A DNA stretch of 64,000 nt from Lingula anatina (taxonomy: Eukaryota; Brachiopoda; Lingulata; Lingulida; Lingulidae). The stretch lies in contig NW_019774447.1 of the NCBI RefSeq assembly GCF_001039355.2, forward strand, positions 440,877 to 504,876, written 5' to 3'. The notes under the pieces are model-generated. The model saw only the letters and a list, made by a program, of their open reading frames with translations. It searched no databases and was not told the origin of the DNA. This document shows, piece by piece, positions 1 through 12,167 of the stretch. Positions within the stretch are counted from its first letter, which is position 1. Each line of letters starts with the position of its first letter. Both the position numbers and the translations under genes were made by a program.

Positions 1-527
1 ATATGTTGTCTCTATGTCGCTAGGCAACCAACCCTCTCTGCTCCAGTGCTCTGTCTGTTAACTAGGACATACAAACGCAATATATGTCCTAGCTGTAAAC
101 AAGTGTCAATTTTCAGGTGTCGTCTCTGCACTGACATTGTTGGGCCAAGGTTGATGCCTTCTCAACAAAACAACACTCCCATTATATGAAACCCCTATAA
201 ACAGTCCAATTGTATACTAACTTCAATGACAACTAGACACTTAAGGTGCAATGGTTGAGGGTTTATTTGCATGAGAAGAAAAAAAGTTGTTGTTTTTTTA
301 TTGTATAGTCAGTATGTGACTAGACCTTACCTTGAATTAAACATTCAAACTGCACTACTCTGATAAAACAATGGAGTTCAATGGAGTTGCTGCACACAGA
401 GGGTAATACTGATCACAGGTGGGAACCACACAACAGAGAGAAATTACCAGGATCTCTCAGCATTGAAATGTACCAAAATCCCAAGATACCAGATATTATC
501 TAAGTAGGGGATCAAAAAGGCCAATAT
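1..527. other. AT-rich DNA, nothing recognised
   Basis: No open frame with splice-like borders, no repeat family shared with the rest of the window and no transposon terminus was seen here. A possible minus-strand splice donor (CAAG/GTAAGG) lies near 327-333 but has no convincing exon attached. Confidence 0.5.
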
Positions 528-715
528 TCTAATGAATTCAAACAAGTGAAACACGTTATGTTATGTTAGAACATATAAATCCCGCATCTAATGAATTCTA
601 ACATGTGAAACCTGGTAGTGTATCTAATGAATTCTAACATGTGAAACTTGTATCTCATGAATTCAAACAAGTGAAACCTATATCTAATGAATTCTAAGCA
701 CTTGAAACTTGTGCC
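528..715. repeat. Degenerate ~35-bp tandem repeat
   Basis: About five imperfect units share the core ATGAATTC(T/A)AACA(T/A)GTGAAAC, separated by variable linkers. The repeat is AT-rich and non-coding; short open frames that overlap it are incidental. Confidence 0.7.
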
Positions 716-854
716 TTATTCCAATGATTTAATTCCATTACAAGGCCAGTATGTGTATGAATATTCCTACACTATCAATTCTCCCTGTCAATACGTGATC
801 AGAGACAGCCAGCTAAGACAGCACTGTGTCTTGGGTCACCTGGGCTGCACTCAC

Positions 855-915
855 CTGCTGTTTGCTGGCAGGAGTGTTGATTAGAGACAGTAGGCGGCAG
901 AGTTCTTTGGCTTCT
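855..915 (-). CDS. Candidate internal exon of an unidentified host gene
   Basis: On the minus strand a polypyrimidine acceptor (TTGTTTACAATTTCAG) is followed by 61 nt and then a consensus donor (CAG/GTGAGTGC). One frame is open and reads A|EAKELCRLLSLINTPASKQQ, a leucine-rich helical peptide typical of a folded protein. GC content is clearly above the surroundings. Only one exon is visible. I do not recognise the gene, and the neighbouring exons must lie in long introns or outside the window. It is the best host-gene exon in the first 15 kb, but a 61-nt call rests entirely on splice signals and codon-like composition. Confidence 0.5.
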
Positions 916-1108
916 CTGAAATTGTAAACAATATGTCATTAATGAAAAGACAGTCAAATGTGAAAAAAGAAAATCAGGAAATTTTACAAAATGGGTCTGT
1001 CTTACATCACATCCTAATTCATATTCAAAACTTATTTCACTGTTGGACTCCTGACTCACTTCTTTTAAATATATAGCTGGTGAACTGTAGAGATAAATAG
1101 CAATAATA

Positions 1109-1111
<3 letters not shown>

Positions 1112-1176
<65 letters not shown>
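1112..1176. repeat. (AT)n microsatellite
   Basis: An uninterrupted AT dinucleotide run of about 65 bp. Confidence 0.97.
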
Positions 1177-1178
<2 letters not shown>

Positions 1179-1328
1179 TGTGTTAAAATATAGGACTGAA
1201 TTGTGTTTTCATTAGTGTATTTTTCTTCATCAGACAAATGTATCCCACTGTGAAAAAAAACCCAGTGAAAACCATAAAAGAGATAAGACCAGGAAATATG
1301 CTCAGTAATCAGTCTCAGCTGGAACTAA

Positions 1329-1798
1329 GGGCTATTCACACTAGCAAGTAAACCACAGTCCAGTGAACTCTGAATGAATCACGGTTTCTTTGCGTTTCCA
1401 CTGATACCAGCAGCTCCAGCCTTTCACCAACTTCTTGTTTGGCATGTGCTATATTGTTCTAGTTATAAAGTAATTTGATCAAAATAGCAGGAGTTCACAG
1501 TTTGCAGTGGCTGTTGTGCGGTACAAAATATTAAATTTACTTTGTACCTTTGTATGTACTTATTTTTTTGTTATATGCCTTAGTTACGAGACACAAGCAA
1601 GTGCTATTATATAAATACTTTGTATAATAAATGTATATACATAAGCCAGCCACTTCAGAATAAACTTTTGTTGAAGTCAGATGCCTTCTTGTCCTTCCCG
1701 TCTCTCCCTCGTAGTCCATTCACATCAGAAAAACTAACCCTGATAGGACTGAGAGCAGGCCTTAACCACGGTTAAAATTGCCAGTGTGAATGGGTTAC
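1329..1798. mobile_element. MITE, PIF/Harbinger-like by TAA target duplication
   Basis: The left end GGGCTATTCACACTAGCAA pairs with the inverted right end GTAACCCATTCACACTGGCAA, and TAA flanks both sides (1326-1328 and 1799-1801). The 470-bp interior has no coding frame. Known PIF/Harbinger elements duplicate TWA, which fits, but the assignment rests on the 3-bp duplication and general TIR style. Internal copies of the ACCACGG motif near both ends support one unit. Confidence 0.55.
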
Positions 1799-1801
1799 TA
1801 A

Positions 1802-2935
1802 TATATTTATCTGGTAAACATGCAGAAGGCAACCACAAGCCATGAAGATAGATATGGACCCCATGGTCGGCACTACACACCCTGTGATGGAGAGATAGCA
1901 CTTTGGGTAAATGTTTTTAAAATTACTCATACATAAATATCTGCACGATTAAGACACAGTGATCGTAACAATACAAGATCAATAATGTAAATGGTGATAG
2001 AATATTAAGACAAAAGCTAAAACAATGTGGAAGCTGAATTTTATGAGAAGTAATATGTAAAATTAAGTTGAAGTAATTTAGAAATAAAATTGATATTGAT
2101 CTTTTAAGAAGATGGCAGCACTTGTTTCTGTTCTAATATGTTAAGGTAGCTTATTACAAAGAGCAGGGGCTGATATGGAGAATGTCCTGTAGCTGTAGGA
2201 TTTAAAAGCTTTTTTTGTCTTTGCAACAATTTGTACAGGCAGTGAGTGAATGCTCATAAGCCTTCCAAGATATGCCCTCAGTGAGTGCACAAATAAAGCA
2301 TGCACTTTCATGCACTAGTAGAGGAATAGAATTCTGAATGTATACCTGGTTTACACATTCACTAAGCTGGCTGTCAAGGCATTCTACCTACACTAACTGT
2401 CAGGGTAGAATTAATCATTGCTATAGATTTATACAGTTATGAATGGGTAAATGCCACACACACACCCGCATCTTACCTAAAGGGGAAATTCAAGATATTA
2501 ACAAAGGCACATTTATTCATTGCACAGTTATTGCTTTGCTGATTAATTCATATTAACAACACTAGGGGGGAATGGCAATTTTCCAGGTAGATCCTATTTG
2601 CCTGCCTGCTGTGTTCAAGAACCTGCATAAACCCTCAGGTGTTAATTAAGGCTGTTATCAGGGCAGTAATGTTCCTTAATGTAGGCAATACACAGGGAGA
2701 GGCATTACCCACAACAATACTAGTGATGTGCTATCACATCTTTAAGAGTGTGGTTCATCAGAGAGTTGGTGATACTGAGACAGTTTACTAGTAGCAGGTT
2801 TTTTATTTTTTCACTTGCACTCCCTTTTAATATACTACTAACCTGAGCAGGTTTTTCAGTATTCAATGTCAACCCAGAATAACAACATTGTTACATGACT
2901 CTTGGCTAATGAATTTTGCCAAAGGAGATGTGGTG
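1802..2935. other. AT-rich DNA, nothing recognised
   Basis: There are no splice-bounded frames, TIRs or repeats shared elsewhere. A CA-rich run near 2456-2465 and a donor-like CCTTTAG/GTAAGATG (minus strand, ~2470) are isolated. Confidence 0.5.
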
Positions 2936-2939
2936 TGTG

Positions 2940-3137
2940 CATGTGTTAGAGAGAGGTGTCTACATACTGCTCAGGATCCCGTGTGTGTGTAGGCGTTTAG
3001 AGAGGTGTCTACGTACTGTTCAGGGTCCTGTGTACGTGTGTGTATGTGTGTGTGCGTGTGCGTGCGTGCGTGCATGCATGCGTGTGTGTGTGTTCATATA
3101 GAGAGAGGTGTCTACGTACTGTTCAGGGTCCTGTTTA

Positions 3138-3173
<36 letters not shown>

Positions 3174-3226
3174 CGTGCGTGTGTACATATAGAGAGAGGT
3201 GTCTACATACTGTTCAGGGTCCTGTG
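2940..3226. repeat. Compound minisatellite with TG/GTGC microsatellite
   Basis: Four copies of a ~32-bp unit (AGAGAGGTGTCTACATACTG followed by TTCAGGGTCCTGTG) begin near 2949, 2999, 3103 and 3193. They are separated by expanded GT/GTGC tracts of different length. The long open frames across this block encode only Cys-Val and Ala-Cys repeats and are artefacts of the simple sequence. Confidence 0.9.
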
Positions 3227-3229
3227 TCT

Positions 3230-4408
3230 GCTGTGTTCTCTTCTCTTGAGCAGGCATGGTTACCCTCTAGGACGGAATGTTCAGTGATAAGGGGTGTTTG
3301 GTCCCTGGCTACATCTTGGCTGTCTCTCCTCCACGCACACTACATGGTTCTGGAAGTAAAAAGTTTTATGATATATCATCACAGAATCTGCCAAGCTTAT
3401 GACTTACTAACACAACAGTTCTCTAAGTACAAAGTACAGGCAAGTTATTAACCAGTTTCACAAAATGAAAGGTATCCTTCAAAATTATATTTGATTTGAC
3501 TCGTTGGTCATTTACTTTTGCAAAAAGAATGCTTCTTGCTGTAAAAGTTTCATAAACTGATCCTGTCTGGGAAGAGCTGCAGAGGGATGGAAGCCCTGGC
3601 CCCATAGTGATAGCTTCATCTTTGTAAAATTTAATCTTTAATGAATCTGGCTCACTATACACTTATTTGAACTATTCTTTATTTTGTATCATTCAATGTT
3701 TAACAAAAAAGGTTTAGAAATGCAAGCTGGCCTAATGCCCCCCCCCCCACTCCCTCCCGCCTGCCTGCCCCATGGTGCAAAAAGTATGTTTCTCACATGG
3801 GAATGTAGAAACAAACCAGGGCACAGTACCCCTGCAGAGAACTAACTGCTCTGGTGCAGGGTACACAGGTCAACTCTGGAACTCTGGTTCTGACGTCTAC
3901 AAACATTTAGCAACCTAAAACCTCTTAACATGCCACCTGCAGTGTTTAATGCAAACAGCTTTTAAAGAAAGAGAAAATATCTCTTCAGAAGCACTTTCAG
4001 AAAGTTATTACATGAGAACAAACTGAAGTAAAGCACATGAATATATGGATACAATAGTAAAAAGTCAATTAGGTATAATATTTAGATCCCATGAATTACA
4101 AGGAGTTGAATAGTCTCACTTGTGACTGGCAAATGATGACAACAGTTTATACAAAACAATTCTTTGAGGAAAAAACTTAATGTAGCAAAGTAATGTATGG
4201 CAAGTCTGCGACGTAAACCACTGATCCAACACTCTCCACCAGCGAAATTTCACGCTGACCAGTAGTTTTTTCAGAATGTGTGAATTTAGTGGTCCAACAT
4301 AGCAAGTAGATTAACTTCTTTAAATGAGTTGCTGAAAACAACTGAGGGTTTTTTATGTATAGCACAGAAAAAGAGCAGAAAAATACCCATCCAAATATCA
4401 TTTTTTTC
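3230..4408. other. Unique AT-rich DNA
   Basis: No gene could be supported. A C-run is at 3738-3748. A GC-richer patch at 3560-3610 has open frames on the minus strand but no matching acceptor and donor pair. Confidence 0.45.
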
Positions 4409-4410
4409 AG

Positions 4411-4526
4411 GAAATATGGATTTGTCGGCACAGCGAACCCTCGGCAGAGCGAGCCTTCAGCACAGCGCCCTGTTTCCTCCCTCAGCTGTGGAAGTCTACA
4501 GGGCACCAGTGACAGACCAGCAGTAG
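4411..4526 (+). CDS. Candidate exon, Ser/Pro-rich, unidentified
   Basis: A strong plus-strand acceptor (ATCATTTTTTTCAG) is followed by a GC-rich block in AT-rich surroundings. Two frames stay open. One reads to a TAG at 4524-4526 and would make this a terminal exon (starting NMDLSAQRTLGRASLQHS). The other passes to a donor-like TCA/GTAAGG at 4532 and encodes a Ser/Pro-rich disordered peptide. The sequence does not decide between them and I do not recognise the protein. It is on the opposite strand to the exon at 855-915, so they are unlikely to belong to one gene. Confidence 0.35.
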
Positions 4527-4532
4527 GTTCAG

Positions 4533-5685
4533 TAAGGAACTGTGATATAGTCCTAATTACTTTCTAATTGAATATTAATATAAATCAGATGCTACCTTCT
4601 CTTTCTTACTGCCAGGGTCAGTCAGTGATCCTATTACAGCACCTTGTGGAACCAGAATATGATATTTTACATGCTTTATTCATACTTTCTACACCAGACT
4701 GATCTGGTGAAAATGTATGGAAATAAAGTAATGGCAATAACACAGAAAAAATTTGCATAGATAAATAGCACCAAAATTACACATAAATACAGCATTTTTA
4801 CACCTACATATCCAGTATTTCATAATCATAAGCTAGGTATATACATCTTAATGCCAAGTCAACTGCTCACAGCATTGATCATATGCTGGTATCATAGTAC
4901 AAGTATTGAAATGAATACATAACTAAGATATAGAAATTAATTACGCACTAGCCCGTTTTGTACAATGTGAAATAAACCTTTATATTTACAGTAATTATTT
5001 ATAGCCATAGACATCACTAAGTGGAAGATGTAGCACAGTTTCTTTTCTTAAAAGGGAGGTTAAGGAATATTTGGCTTATCAATGTCTTATTTGGGTTATT
5101 ACATGTAGCACAGCCAGTTTGCTCATCATTTTTTCATTAGTGCTAATTCAGTGCAGGTGAATCTATTAACTCCTCTTTCAAGTGCTCAGTATGGGGCGGC
5201 CACAGTCACACTATCTGTAGACAGGAATTTACATTCCAGAAGAACTTTTATTTTACTAATTAAAAGTTTCTCCAAGCTAATTTAAGAAACCTTCAAAATC
5301 TGTATCAAATTTCAGCAATAGTGTCTTTGAATTTTTAAGTATAATGTAGGATGTTGTCAGCATGGAAGAAGAGCATGTGAACATGAGAGAGAGAGACTGA
5401 GACTTATCATAATTATCATTTTTAAAAATTAACTGGCAACCCATGAAGCGTTAGATAAATACATGTGCACAAAAAGCACAGTAAAATAAGATTACTACAT
5501 GATAAAATACGTAAGAATATTGGTAGATATTAAAACCAAAGGCAATTTCCATTGTGTTAATAATTATAATAGATTAAACAACTAAAATTTTTAAAAGTTC
5601 AACAGTCAGCTGTGAAACTTGTATGTTGCACTTGATATAAAGCCTACCATTGATCATTCAGTTTTGATTTTGGTCGCTTTGGTTC
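4533..5685. other. AT-rich DNA, nothing recognised
   Basis: Low-complexity A/T-rich sequence without coding frames, transposon ends or tandem repeats. Confidence 0.5.
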
Positions 5686-5687
5686 TA

Positions 5688-5918
5688 TGAGGGTTCCCAT
5701 GCCTAGATTGATCCAGCTGGATCAGTCTAACTCCCTGGGGAGTCTCACTAAATTGCTATCAACTTAACCGGCTTAAATGTCTGTCACGCCTACCCGGTAC
5801 CGAATCAGCTAGGGGGTAAAGATAATTACCCCCTAACAGCTTTACTAGGCATGACAGACATTTAGTGAGAATCCCCAGGGAGATAGATTGATCTAAATAT
5901 ATCTGTGGGAATGGTCCC
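5688..5918. mobile_element. Palindromic MITE, copy 1 of 3
   Basis: A 231-bp near-palindrome flanked by TA. Both arms carry TAGATTGATC, CTCCCTGGGG, CTCACTAAAT and GACAGACATTTA-like blocks in inverted order. The centre holds the hairpin GGGGGTAA...TTACCCCC. The same family occurs at 45080-45305 and, reversed, at 50156-50381. Copy 1 is the most symmetrical. It is non-coding and non-autonomous. Confidence 0.75.
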
Positions 5919-6642
5919 TAAAACATAGTACAGTCTATGCTCACAGATACTATGAATCTACCCTATGATAGTGGCGAGATATGCCTCCCATATGTAATTT
6001 TCATGTTTTTGTTGTGATAATAGCACCGATGCTCATTATGAAAGAAGAAAAGAAAATAATATAAGAATATTATATACTTCCAGTTCTACTCAATCACAAC
6101 ACAATTCAGCTGAATTCCCTTCCTTCCACCCAAACAACCCCAGTTGGAATTCCACTTATCTTCACTCTAATCAGACCATGGAATGCCATTAATAAAATAC
6201 TAGACATTGTACCATTGATAATTTCAAGCAATGGAAAATTAACTTTTAACCATGTTTTATACATAGCTGAGTGATTCTGTATCCTGCGTGTTCACAGATG
6301 AAAGCAAGTCAAAGTAATAAGAATAATTAATTAAGAGTCTAAAAACCAAATATATTTGCTGATGAGAAACGTGCATGAAGAATTACAAAATCATACCACT
6401 TCTACTTTTTACCATCAATATTTTTTGTGAGAGATTGAAAATTCTGTAAATTTTACAACAACATTGACAACAATTTCTGCAGGGGTGGGGTTCCTACTAT
6501 GACAATGATAGTTAGATCTATTGGATCATGTCATGAACACCAGGGTCACAGTTTACAAGTATAGAATGAAGTAAAGCCAGATAATGCTGAAGCAGGCAAC
6601 ACATCCCTGCAAGACAAACAGCTGCTTCATGCTGAGGCTGTC

Positions 6643-6745
6643 CTAGTCAGGTCGTCTGACAGACACTGCACCAAGTGGTCCGCCCGCTGTCTTACTGAGA
6701 AACTCAACCCCTCTCTCCATCTCACACACCAGACTGCCAACTGAC
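6643..6745 (-). CDS. Candidate exon, unidentified
   Basis: A GC-rich island is preceded on the minus strand by a good polypyrimidine acceptor (TTTTCTGTGTCCTCAAAG). One frame begins SVGSLVCEMERGVEFLSK and ends at a TAG (6643-6645). An internal donor (CTCA/GTAAGAC) could end it earlier, and a second frame is also open. The strand is the same as the exon at 855-915, so both could belong to one leftward gene, but phase cannot be checked across missing exons. The plus strand of the same block also has an open stretch, so the strand is not certain. Confidence 0.3.
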
Positions 6746-6899
6746 CTTTGAGGACACAGAAAAGAAAACAACTCTGGCTGTCGGGAGTTATCTCAGAATT
6801 GTTTGAAATAACATCCAAGAATAACACAGGGCCTGATGCCTTACTCTCAACAGTCTGAAATTGGTTATAATTCCTCTACGTTAATTGCTCTGTTATTGT

Positions 6900-9870
6900 G
6901 CCAGTTTTACCACTGGAGCTCCTAAGAAATGAAAATGTTTTTTTAAAGTTACCTCATGATCTGCTATCTGGTAATACTTGATCCATGGTCTTATAATCTG
7001 ATCCATGAATTGGACTATAATAGACTTCTACTTGTTCCTTTTTGTTTGCGTGTTATGAAACTGTACTTTTTTTATTAACAAGAACCCCCAGTGGTGACAG
7101 AGTTGATTTAAAGTGGTTTTCTTTTCTCTTTATTACTTGTGGCTATATTTGTACTCAGACAACCAAGAAACAATGCTATTCAGCACCACATCCACACTAG
7201 CTGAAATAGTCTTAATATTTCAGATGCCTTTAGCCATGTGTCTTTATCTTATGGTTTTTAAATTTCAAAGCAATAAAAAAAATTGGAAACATACATTTTT
7301 TATATTCCTTTAAATCAGCGACTGTTAAATAAAAGTTTTATCTAGAAATGCCAGGAAAGGGCTATCCTATATATCAAGTTACTGAGACAAACAGTACTTA
7401 AACAAGACACTATCTAAAGCTTTGTTAATGTTCTCCACAAAGCTTTGATATATGTGTGCAAACTGGCCACAAAATTAAAATATGGTGGGTGATTTCAACT
7501 TGTTATATGGGCAGTTTAGGCTGTCCAGTGTACTAGTACATAGCTGAAGGCTACAACACAGAAATGTGAATATAAACCTAGCTATCCATCACTGAGCCCT
7601 TTACATCAACTTATGGCAGCAGACTGACGGCACAAATATTGCTGGATGTTTTAGAGAAAGAAGCACAGTTCTACTGACCACCAGAAAGCCATCAGCAAGA
7701 TGGTACATACAAAATAAAACCTATACAATCTAAACCACTATATTTATAGTAATGGGGGAATTGTGAATTTTACAAATAATGTTTCTTTTAGTCCTCAAAT
7801 TTTATTATAATACATTCTAATTGAATCGCAACAACAGAATTGAAAAGCAGGCTACCCTACTCTTCTATTCTATACTAGTATACAGAAAAAGCACCACAAA
7901 TGCCATATAAAAAATATTTTTTTCAATGTTTCTAAAGTAATGTATCAAATTTTATTTATAATTTCAGTATAGCCTTCCTCTTAATTTACTGAAACAAGGG
8001 TGATTATTTCTCCAATTAAGATAACTTGTAACCAAAGATCAAGGTTCCACAAATTGGTTATAATTTAAGCCTTAGAACAATGACGAGGGTAGTACAGAGA
8101 ATTTCATTAAAACATCACATGAAAATACTGCTACAATAAGTGAATATCAAAAACATTAGAATGGATATCAAGTGTGTGATATATGAGAACACCATTCCCT
8201 GCACACCAGTACACAGTAGCCAGCTGATTATGCCTATTAAGAACTCTTCATATATATCTACAAGCAGTAATTCAATAAAGTAAATTCTAAGTTCTACAAT
8301 ATTAATATCCAGCAGTACACCATATTACACATGGGCCTAATGATATATAAGGTCATTTATTGACTGTATTTCAATGGACTGCCAGTGTTGTATTTACTGG
8401 GAGAAGGTAGATGAAAAGCCACATTCATATTCAATAAACAGCCTAACCGTATCCAATCAAAGCTTCTTTTGTTGACAGGTTTGCTTACAGCAAATGAATG
8501 GCTATAGCCCTCCACTGGTTACTCACAGAGGATTTCAACAGCATATTTGCCTATTCTTGTTGGATTAGAGTCTATCCATCATTCTGCAGGCAATACACAG
8601 GCTTCACCAGCCTTAAATGGAACAGAAGAAATAATCTGATAAAAATGTTTTCTTTTCATAATAATATCACTCTCAGTGATCAACCTGGACTGGTCAAAAC
8701 CTAGAATACAGCACTGTCACAGTGTTGGTTAAGTGACAAATGTCTTATTTCACCGTGTTCCAAATTGTATAAATAACAGCCATTATGACCAATTGTTATT
8801 CCTTTAAATGACGTACATACATCATGATGTATATGAACAGCACAAATAGTCTGCTGATAATATGTAGTCTCCCTATACACATATCCACACAGTGTCAATA
8901 TTTAGTTTCTTTGTCTGTGAAGCCATCATAGTTGCATATGAAATGAGTGAAGCAAATCTTCATATCTCCCACCTGCTGCACATGGTCACTGTTCCAAGTC
9001 CAGTTCATACAGATCATTTCTACCTATCACTTCATATACATACTGCTACCAGCAGAATACATGGATTGATTGTATTACTGAAATATACTCTGTGGAATCA
9101 ATAGGACAATTATAATAACTGTCAAATTAATGCTTTGTATGCATTATTGATCCAGGAAATATTCATCAAAATGTGCTCCTGATTGATTTACTCTTGATCC
9201 TGTAAAATCTAAGCTTACTAAGTATGTGTGTGCACTAGTAACTTTTCTGATTTTCTAAACAGAACTGACAATTGAACAAAAAGCACAGATATAGATTAAA
9301 TGTTTTCAAGGACCTAATTGTTAACTGGCCTTTTCTAGCATCTGATAGCAGTTGTAGAGCAAACACTTCCAAATTAATCAAATGCAACTTCCCTTGGTTG
9401 CTGACAAGGATAGTGGAAAGCTGTGCTAAACAACAAGACTAATTATAATTGTAGTAATTAACTCCATCACACCTTCACAGATCCAGTGGGAATTTCATTT
9501 TATCTTAACTTAAATCAGACTACAGAATGCTTCTAAATGGGTGCATAAATCGAATCTTGACCAATAAGACAATAACATGCTTCAAATAATTAACCAAGCC
9601 TGCTAGTATGTTTTTATTTTACCACTTTACCTTGAATAAACTAAAACAATATCTTCCAAACAAATAAATAAGGATATCCATAGCACTCACCGTTGAACAG
9701 GAGACAAAGTTAGATTTGGTAGATTAACTGGACTTCAATTTGGAATTTTTTCTAAAACTGTTATTTAGGTAACAGGTTTATATGATTGACAGCCAACATG
9801 TTTGGTATATATATATACTATTGACATATACAATTTAATAGTTTTTCTAATACTGCCTGACCATTCAACA
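6900..9870. other. Long AT-rich non-coding stretch
   Basis: Intron-like or intergenic sequence with A/T homopolymers and scattered short frames, none with paired splice signals. No transposon termini were recognised. Confidence 0.5.
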
Positions 9871-9878
9871 ATGATGTT

Positions 9879-9947
9879 CTAGCTGTCCTCTGGCTGCATT
9901 CCTCCCAGGTACACGGTGTACGGCTGGCCACTGGCATCAGATTCACA
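9879..9947 (-). CDS. Candidate terminal exon of a minus-strand gene
   Basis: After a possible acceptor (GTGTAG) the frame reads CESDASGQPYTVYLGGMQPE plus two residues and a stop. It is a GC-rich coding-like tail in an AT-rich setting, followed by ATTAAA-type poly(A) sequence about 40 nt downstream. The upstream exon is not found: the nearby minus donor at 10357 does not join in phase. It may therefore be the end of a different gene, or chance. Confidence 0.3.
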   Translation of the reverse strand, partial: CESDASGQPYTVYLGGMQPEDS

Positions 9948-10315
9948 CTACACTAGCACATTAATGCGAACATCGTAATTTTAGAGTGTATTGGATTGTT
10001 TTTAGCGTAAAAAAATCCATCTTGATCACAACTGAAGCTACGCTTGGCCTGGAAAGGTGGTTTCTAGTGTTTACTAGATTAAACAATCGATCGGTGCCAG
10101 CTGAAGGTGAGTGTCGGTGACCGACCAAGGTGCTTTCAGTGCAGGAAACTGAATGAAATCACTTCTATTTCTCAGTGCTCAACCCATTTTCAAACTACTG
10201 CCTATATCTACCATTATTTATCTTACCGATCCCTTACAAAAGAACACATAGTCGTAGACAGCACTTCGCCGCTTGCAATCCTTAACTGTCAATGTTGCCG
10301 AGTAGTTAATTAAAT

Positions 10316-10620
10316 CAAAAATGGCGGCTGCAACCATGGTATTTACATACACTTACCTAGATTCGCGTCGTTTCCAGCCGATCGGCTTCAACAGTGATTC
10401 AATAAATGTTTCGGATTGGACAAATAAGATTTACACTTATGTTCGCGATAAATATCTAAGAGCCATTACGAATTCTTACAATAAATTTTGATATAATGTG
10501 CAACCACCTGCACAAGCCGTGTTTGTTCGGCCGAAGTACGCTTGTGCCATCTAGCGGTCGCCGCTGGAATTAAAGATTGAATGTGACACCTATCTGCACC
10601 GCTTATGTACGTGTAGTGAA
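10316..10620 (-). promoter_or_regulatory. Promoter-like patch with YY1-like and CTCF-like motifs
   Basis: CpG dinucleotides are frequent here but rare on either side. On the minus strand a consensus donor (AATCTAG/GTAAGTG, last exon base 10357) would end a non-coding first exon. Immediately inside that intron is GCCGCCATTTTTGA (10316-10329), a match to the YY1 consensus, which in animals is often found just downstream of start sites. Upstream at 10544-10557 the minus strand reads CCGCTAGATGGCAC, matching the CTCF core. On the plus strand the same segment has an ATG-led 57-codon frame from 10321 that I do not trust. The promoter assignment is inference from motif and CpG context. Confidence 0.4.
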
Positions 10621-10964
10621 GGGAATCCAGGCAAACTGTAGTTGGGTTAGACCTGTGCGTTTCCTATTTTCTTTTATCAACAAAGGAGTTAATTATTAAT
10701 ACTAAAATTAAAAAAAATAGTAAAGATTTTCAAACTTATTTATTTGACAAAAGGAGTTGAAATCATCTGCAAGACCTGTAATTGGCATGGTTATCTCCAA
10801 AGAAAGTCAACCTTCAACATGCGATCTCGTATGTAACGGAATCCCGATTGAACAAGTGCTTTCCTTCAATGTTACCTCAGGTCAATATTGACGTCGGATG
10901 GAAGGTGTGAGAGAAGATCAGAAGACACATAGGAACGGCTAAAAATAGCTATGTCTGTGAGGGG

Positions 10965-11225
10965 TCATGTCGATACTCCCCCGCACTGTTACTCCCCCAC
11001 ACTGATACATGTACTACCCCCTAGTAAATATTTGCATTATGCGCATCGATACGACCTCACACCGATAGATCCCCGCATTGATACCCCATCAACCGATATG
11101 TAGCTCCTGTAAAATTACCGTTACATAGGCCTACTCTCGCACACAACGCATCGTTGCTTCCCCGCATCTTTACGTTCTTTACTCCCCTGATGCAATTTTC
11201 ACATTACCGACATCGTTACTCATCG
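10965..11225. repeat. Degenerate C-rich repeat
   Basis: Loose repeats of motifs such as ACTCCCCCGCACTG, CCCCGCATTGATAC and CATCGATAC succeed each other with substitutions. No regular period could be fixed. Confidence 0.45.
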
Positions 11226-11229
11226 ATAT

Positions 11230-12165
11230 TATATTAAAAATAGGACATATAAATTTCATAAGTTGGCTAACGAGCCGGGAGTGCGGCCTACCCTAAATTG
11301 GGTTTTTTTTTTTCAACTGGAAAAAATGCATTGAACAGGCTACATTTGACCGCAAGGAAACCCTTGAAGATGTTGCTTTTGTATGCTTTTATTCTTTGGA
11401 TTTGATAGTTTTTGTCCGAGTCCGATTCACCATAGAATTTAGTTGCTATGCACATTAAACATATCTGAAATTTAAAAACAAATGAATTCGTCTATCGACC
11501 ATGTTTATAAATATACCATAATATAATATTTTATTAAAGTCGCCGCTTATTGAACAACTAATCGATTTTGTTTTGTCTTAAGGCTCCGTAACCTGATTTT
11601 CTGGGCCTCAAAAACCACCATTATCTCTCTATCCCGCGCCAGTAATGGTAAATGTTACTTTTAATGCCGTAATCAAACATTGCCCAGCTTTGTCAACGAT
11701 AGGTCTATAATTATACCTTTTCTTTTGACTTGCTTAATCAGGCTGGACGTAGAACACTTACATCACGGTATTTGTACAAGACCAAAGTTTACTGCTGTTT
11801 ATTATTGGTTTCTTTATAACGATCTCGCCGCATACTGGCAATACATACCCTCTGTACATTATAAAAATGGAGGAGTACGCTCATTTCAAGGTGGAGAGTT
11901 GACCCAGGTACCTTATATAAATGGAGGAATACTTACATCATAAGGTGGGGTGATGTTGCATACTGTCGGACTGCACTTACGTGCTTGGACACTGGGAAAT
12001 TCAATATCCAATACATGAGTGACTGTAGTGAAGAAGTGTGTTAATCACAAGAGTGAAATTATTATCATCACCCAATTTATCAGGCGCTATATAAGATTGC
12101 TGAATAGTTGGACTTAGCATCAAGATTTAAGTTCTCAGTAAAACTACAAATTAATATGTAAAAAC
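11230..12165. other. Unannotated stretch with a local duplication
   Basis: No gene is supported. Around 11855-11945 two short imperfect copies of ATAAA(A/T)ATGGAGGA(G/A)TAC followed by a GGTGG block lie 60-70 bp apart. The 87-codon frame over them has no splice context. Confidence 0.4.
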
Positions 12166-12167
12166 AG

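Noticed and set aside
1037-1237. 66-codon minus-strand frame with (IY)n
   Set aside because: It is a translation of the (AT)n run.
3005-3451. 148-codon plus-strand frame
   Set aside because: Its first two thirds are translated GT/GTGC microsatellite and minisatellite. There is no domain and no splice context.
10321-10491. 57-codon ATG-led plus-strand frame starting MAAATM
   Set aside because: The ATG lies in a YY1-type motif, the peptide is unrecognised, and the minus-strand donor in the same segment is the stronger signal.
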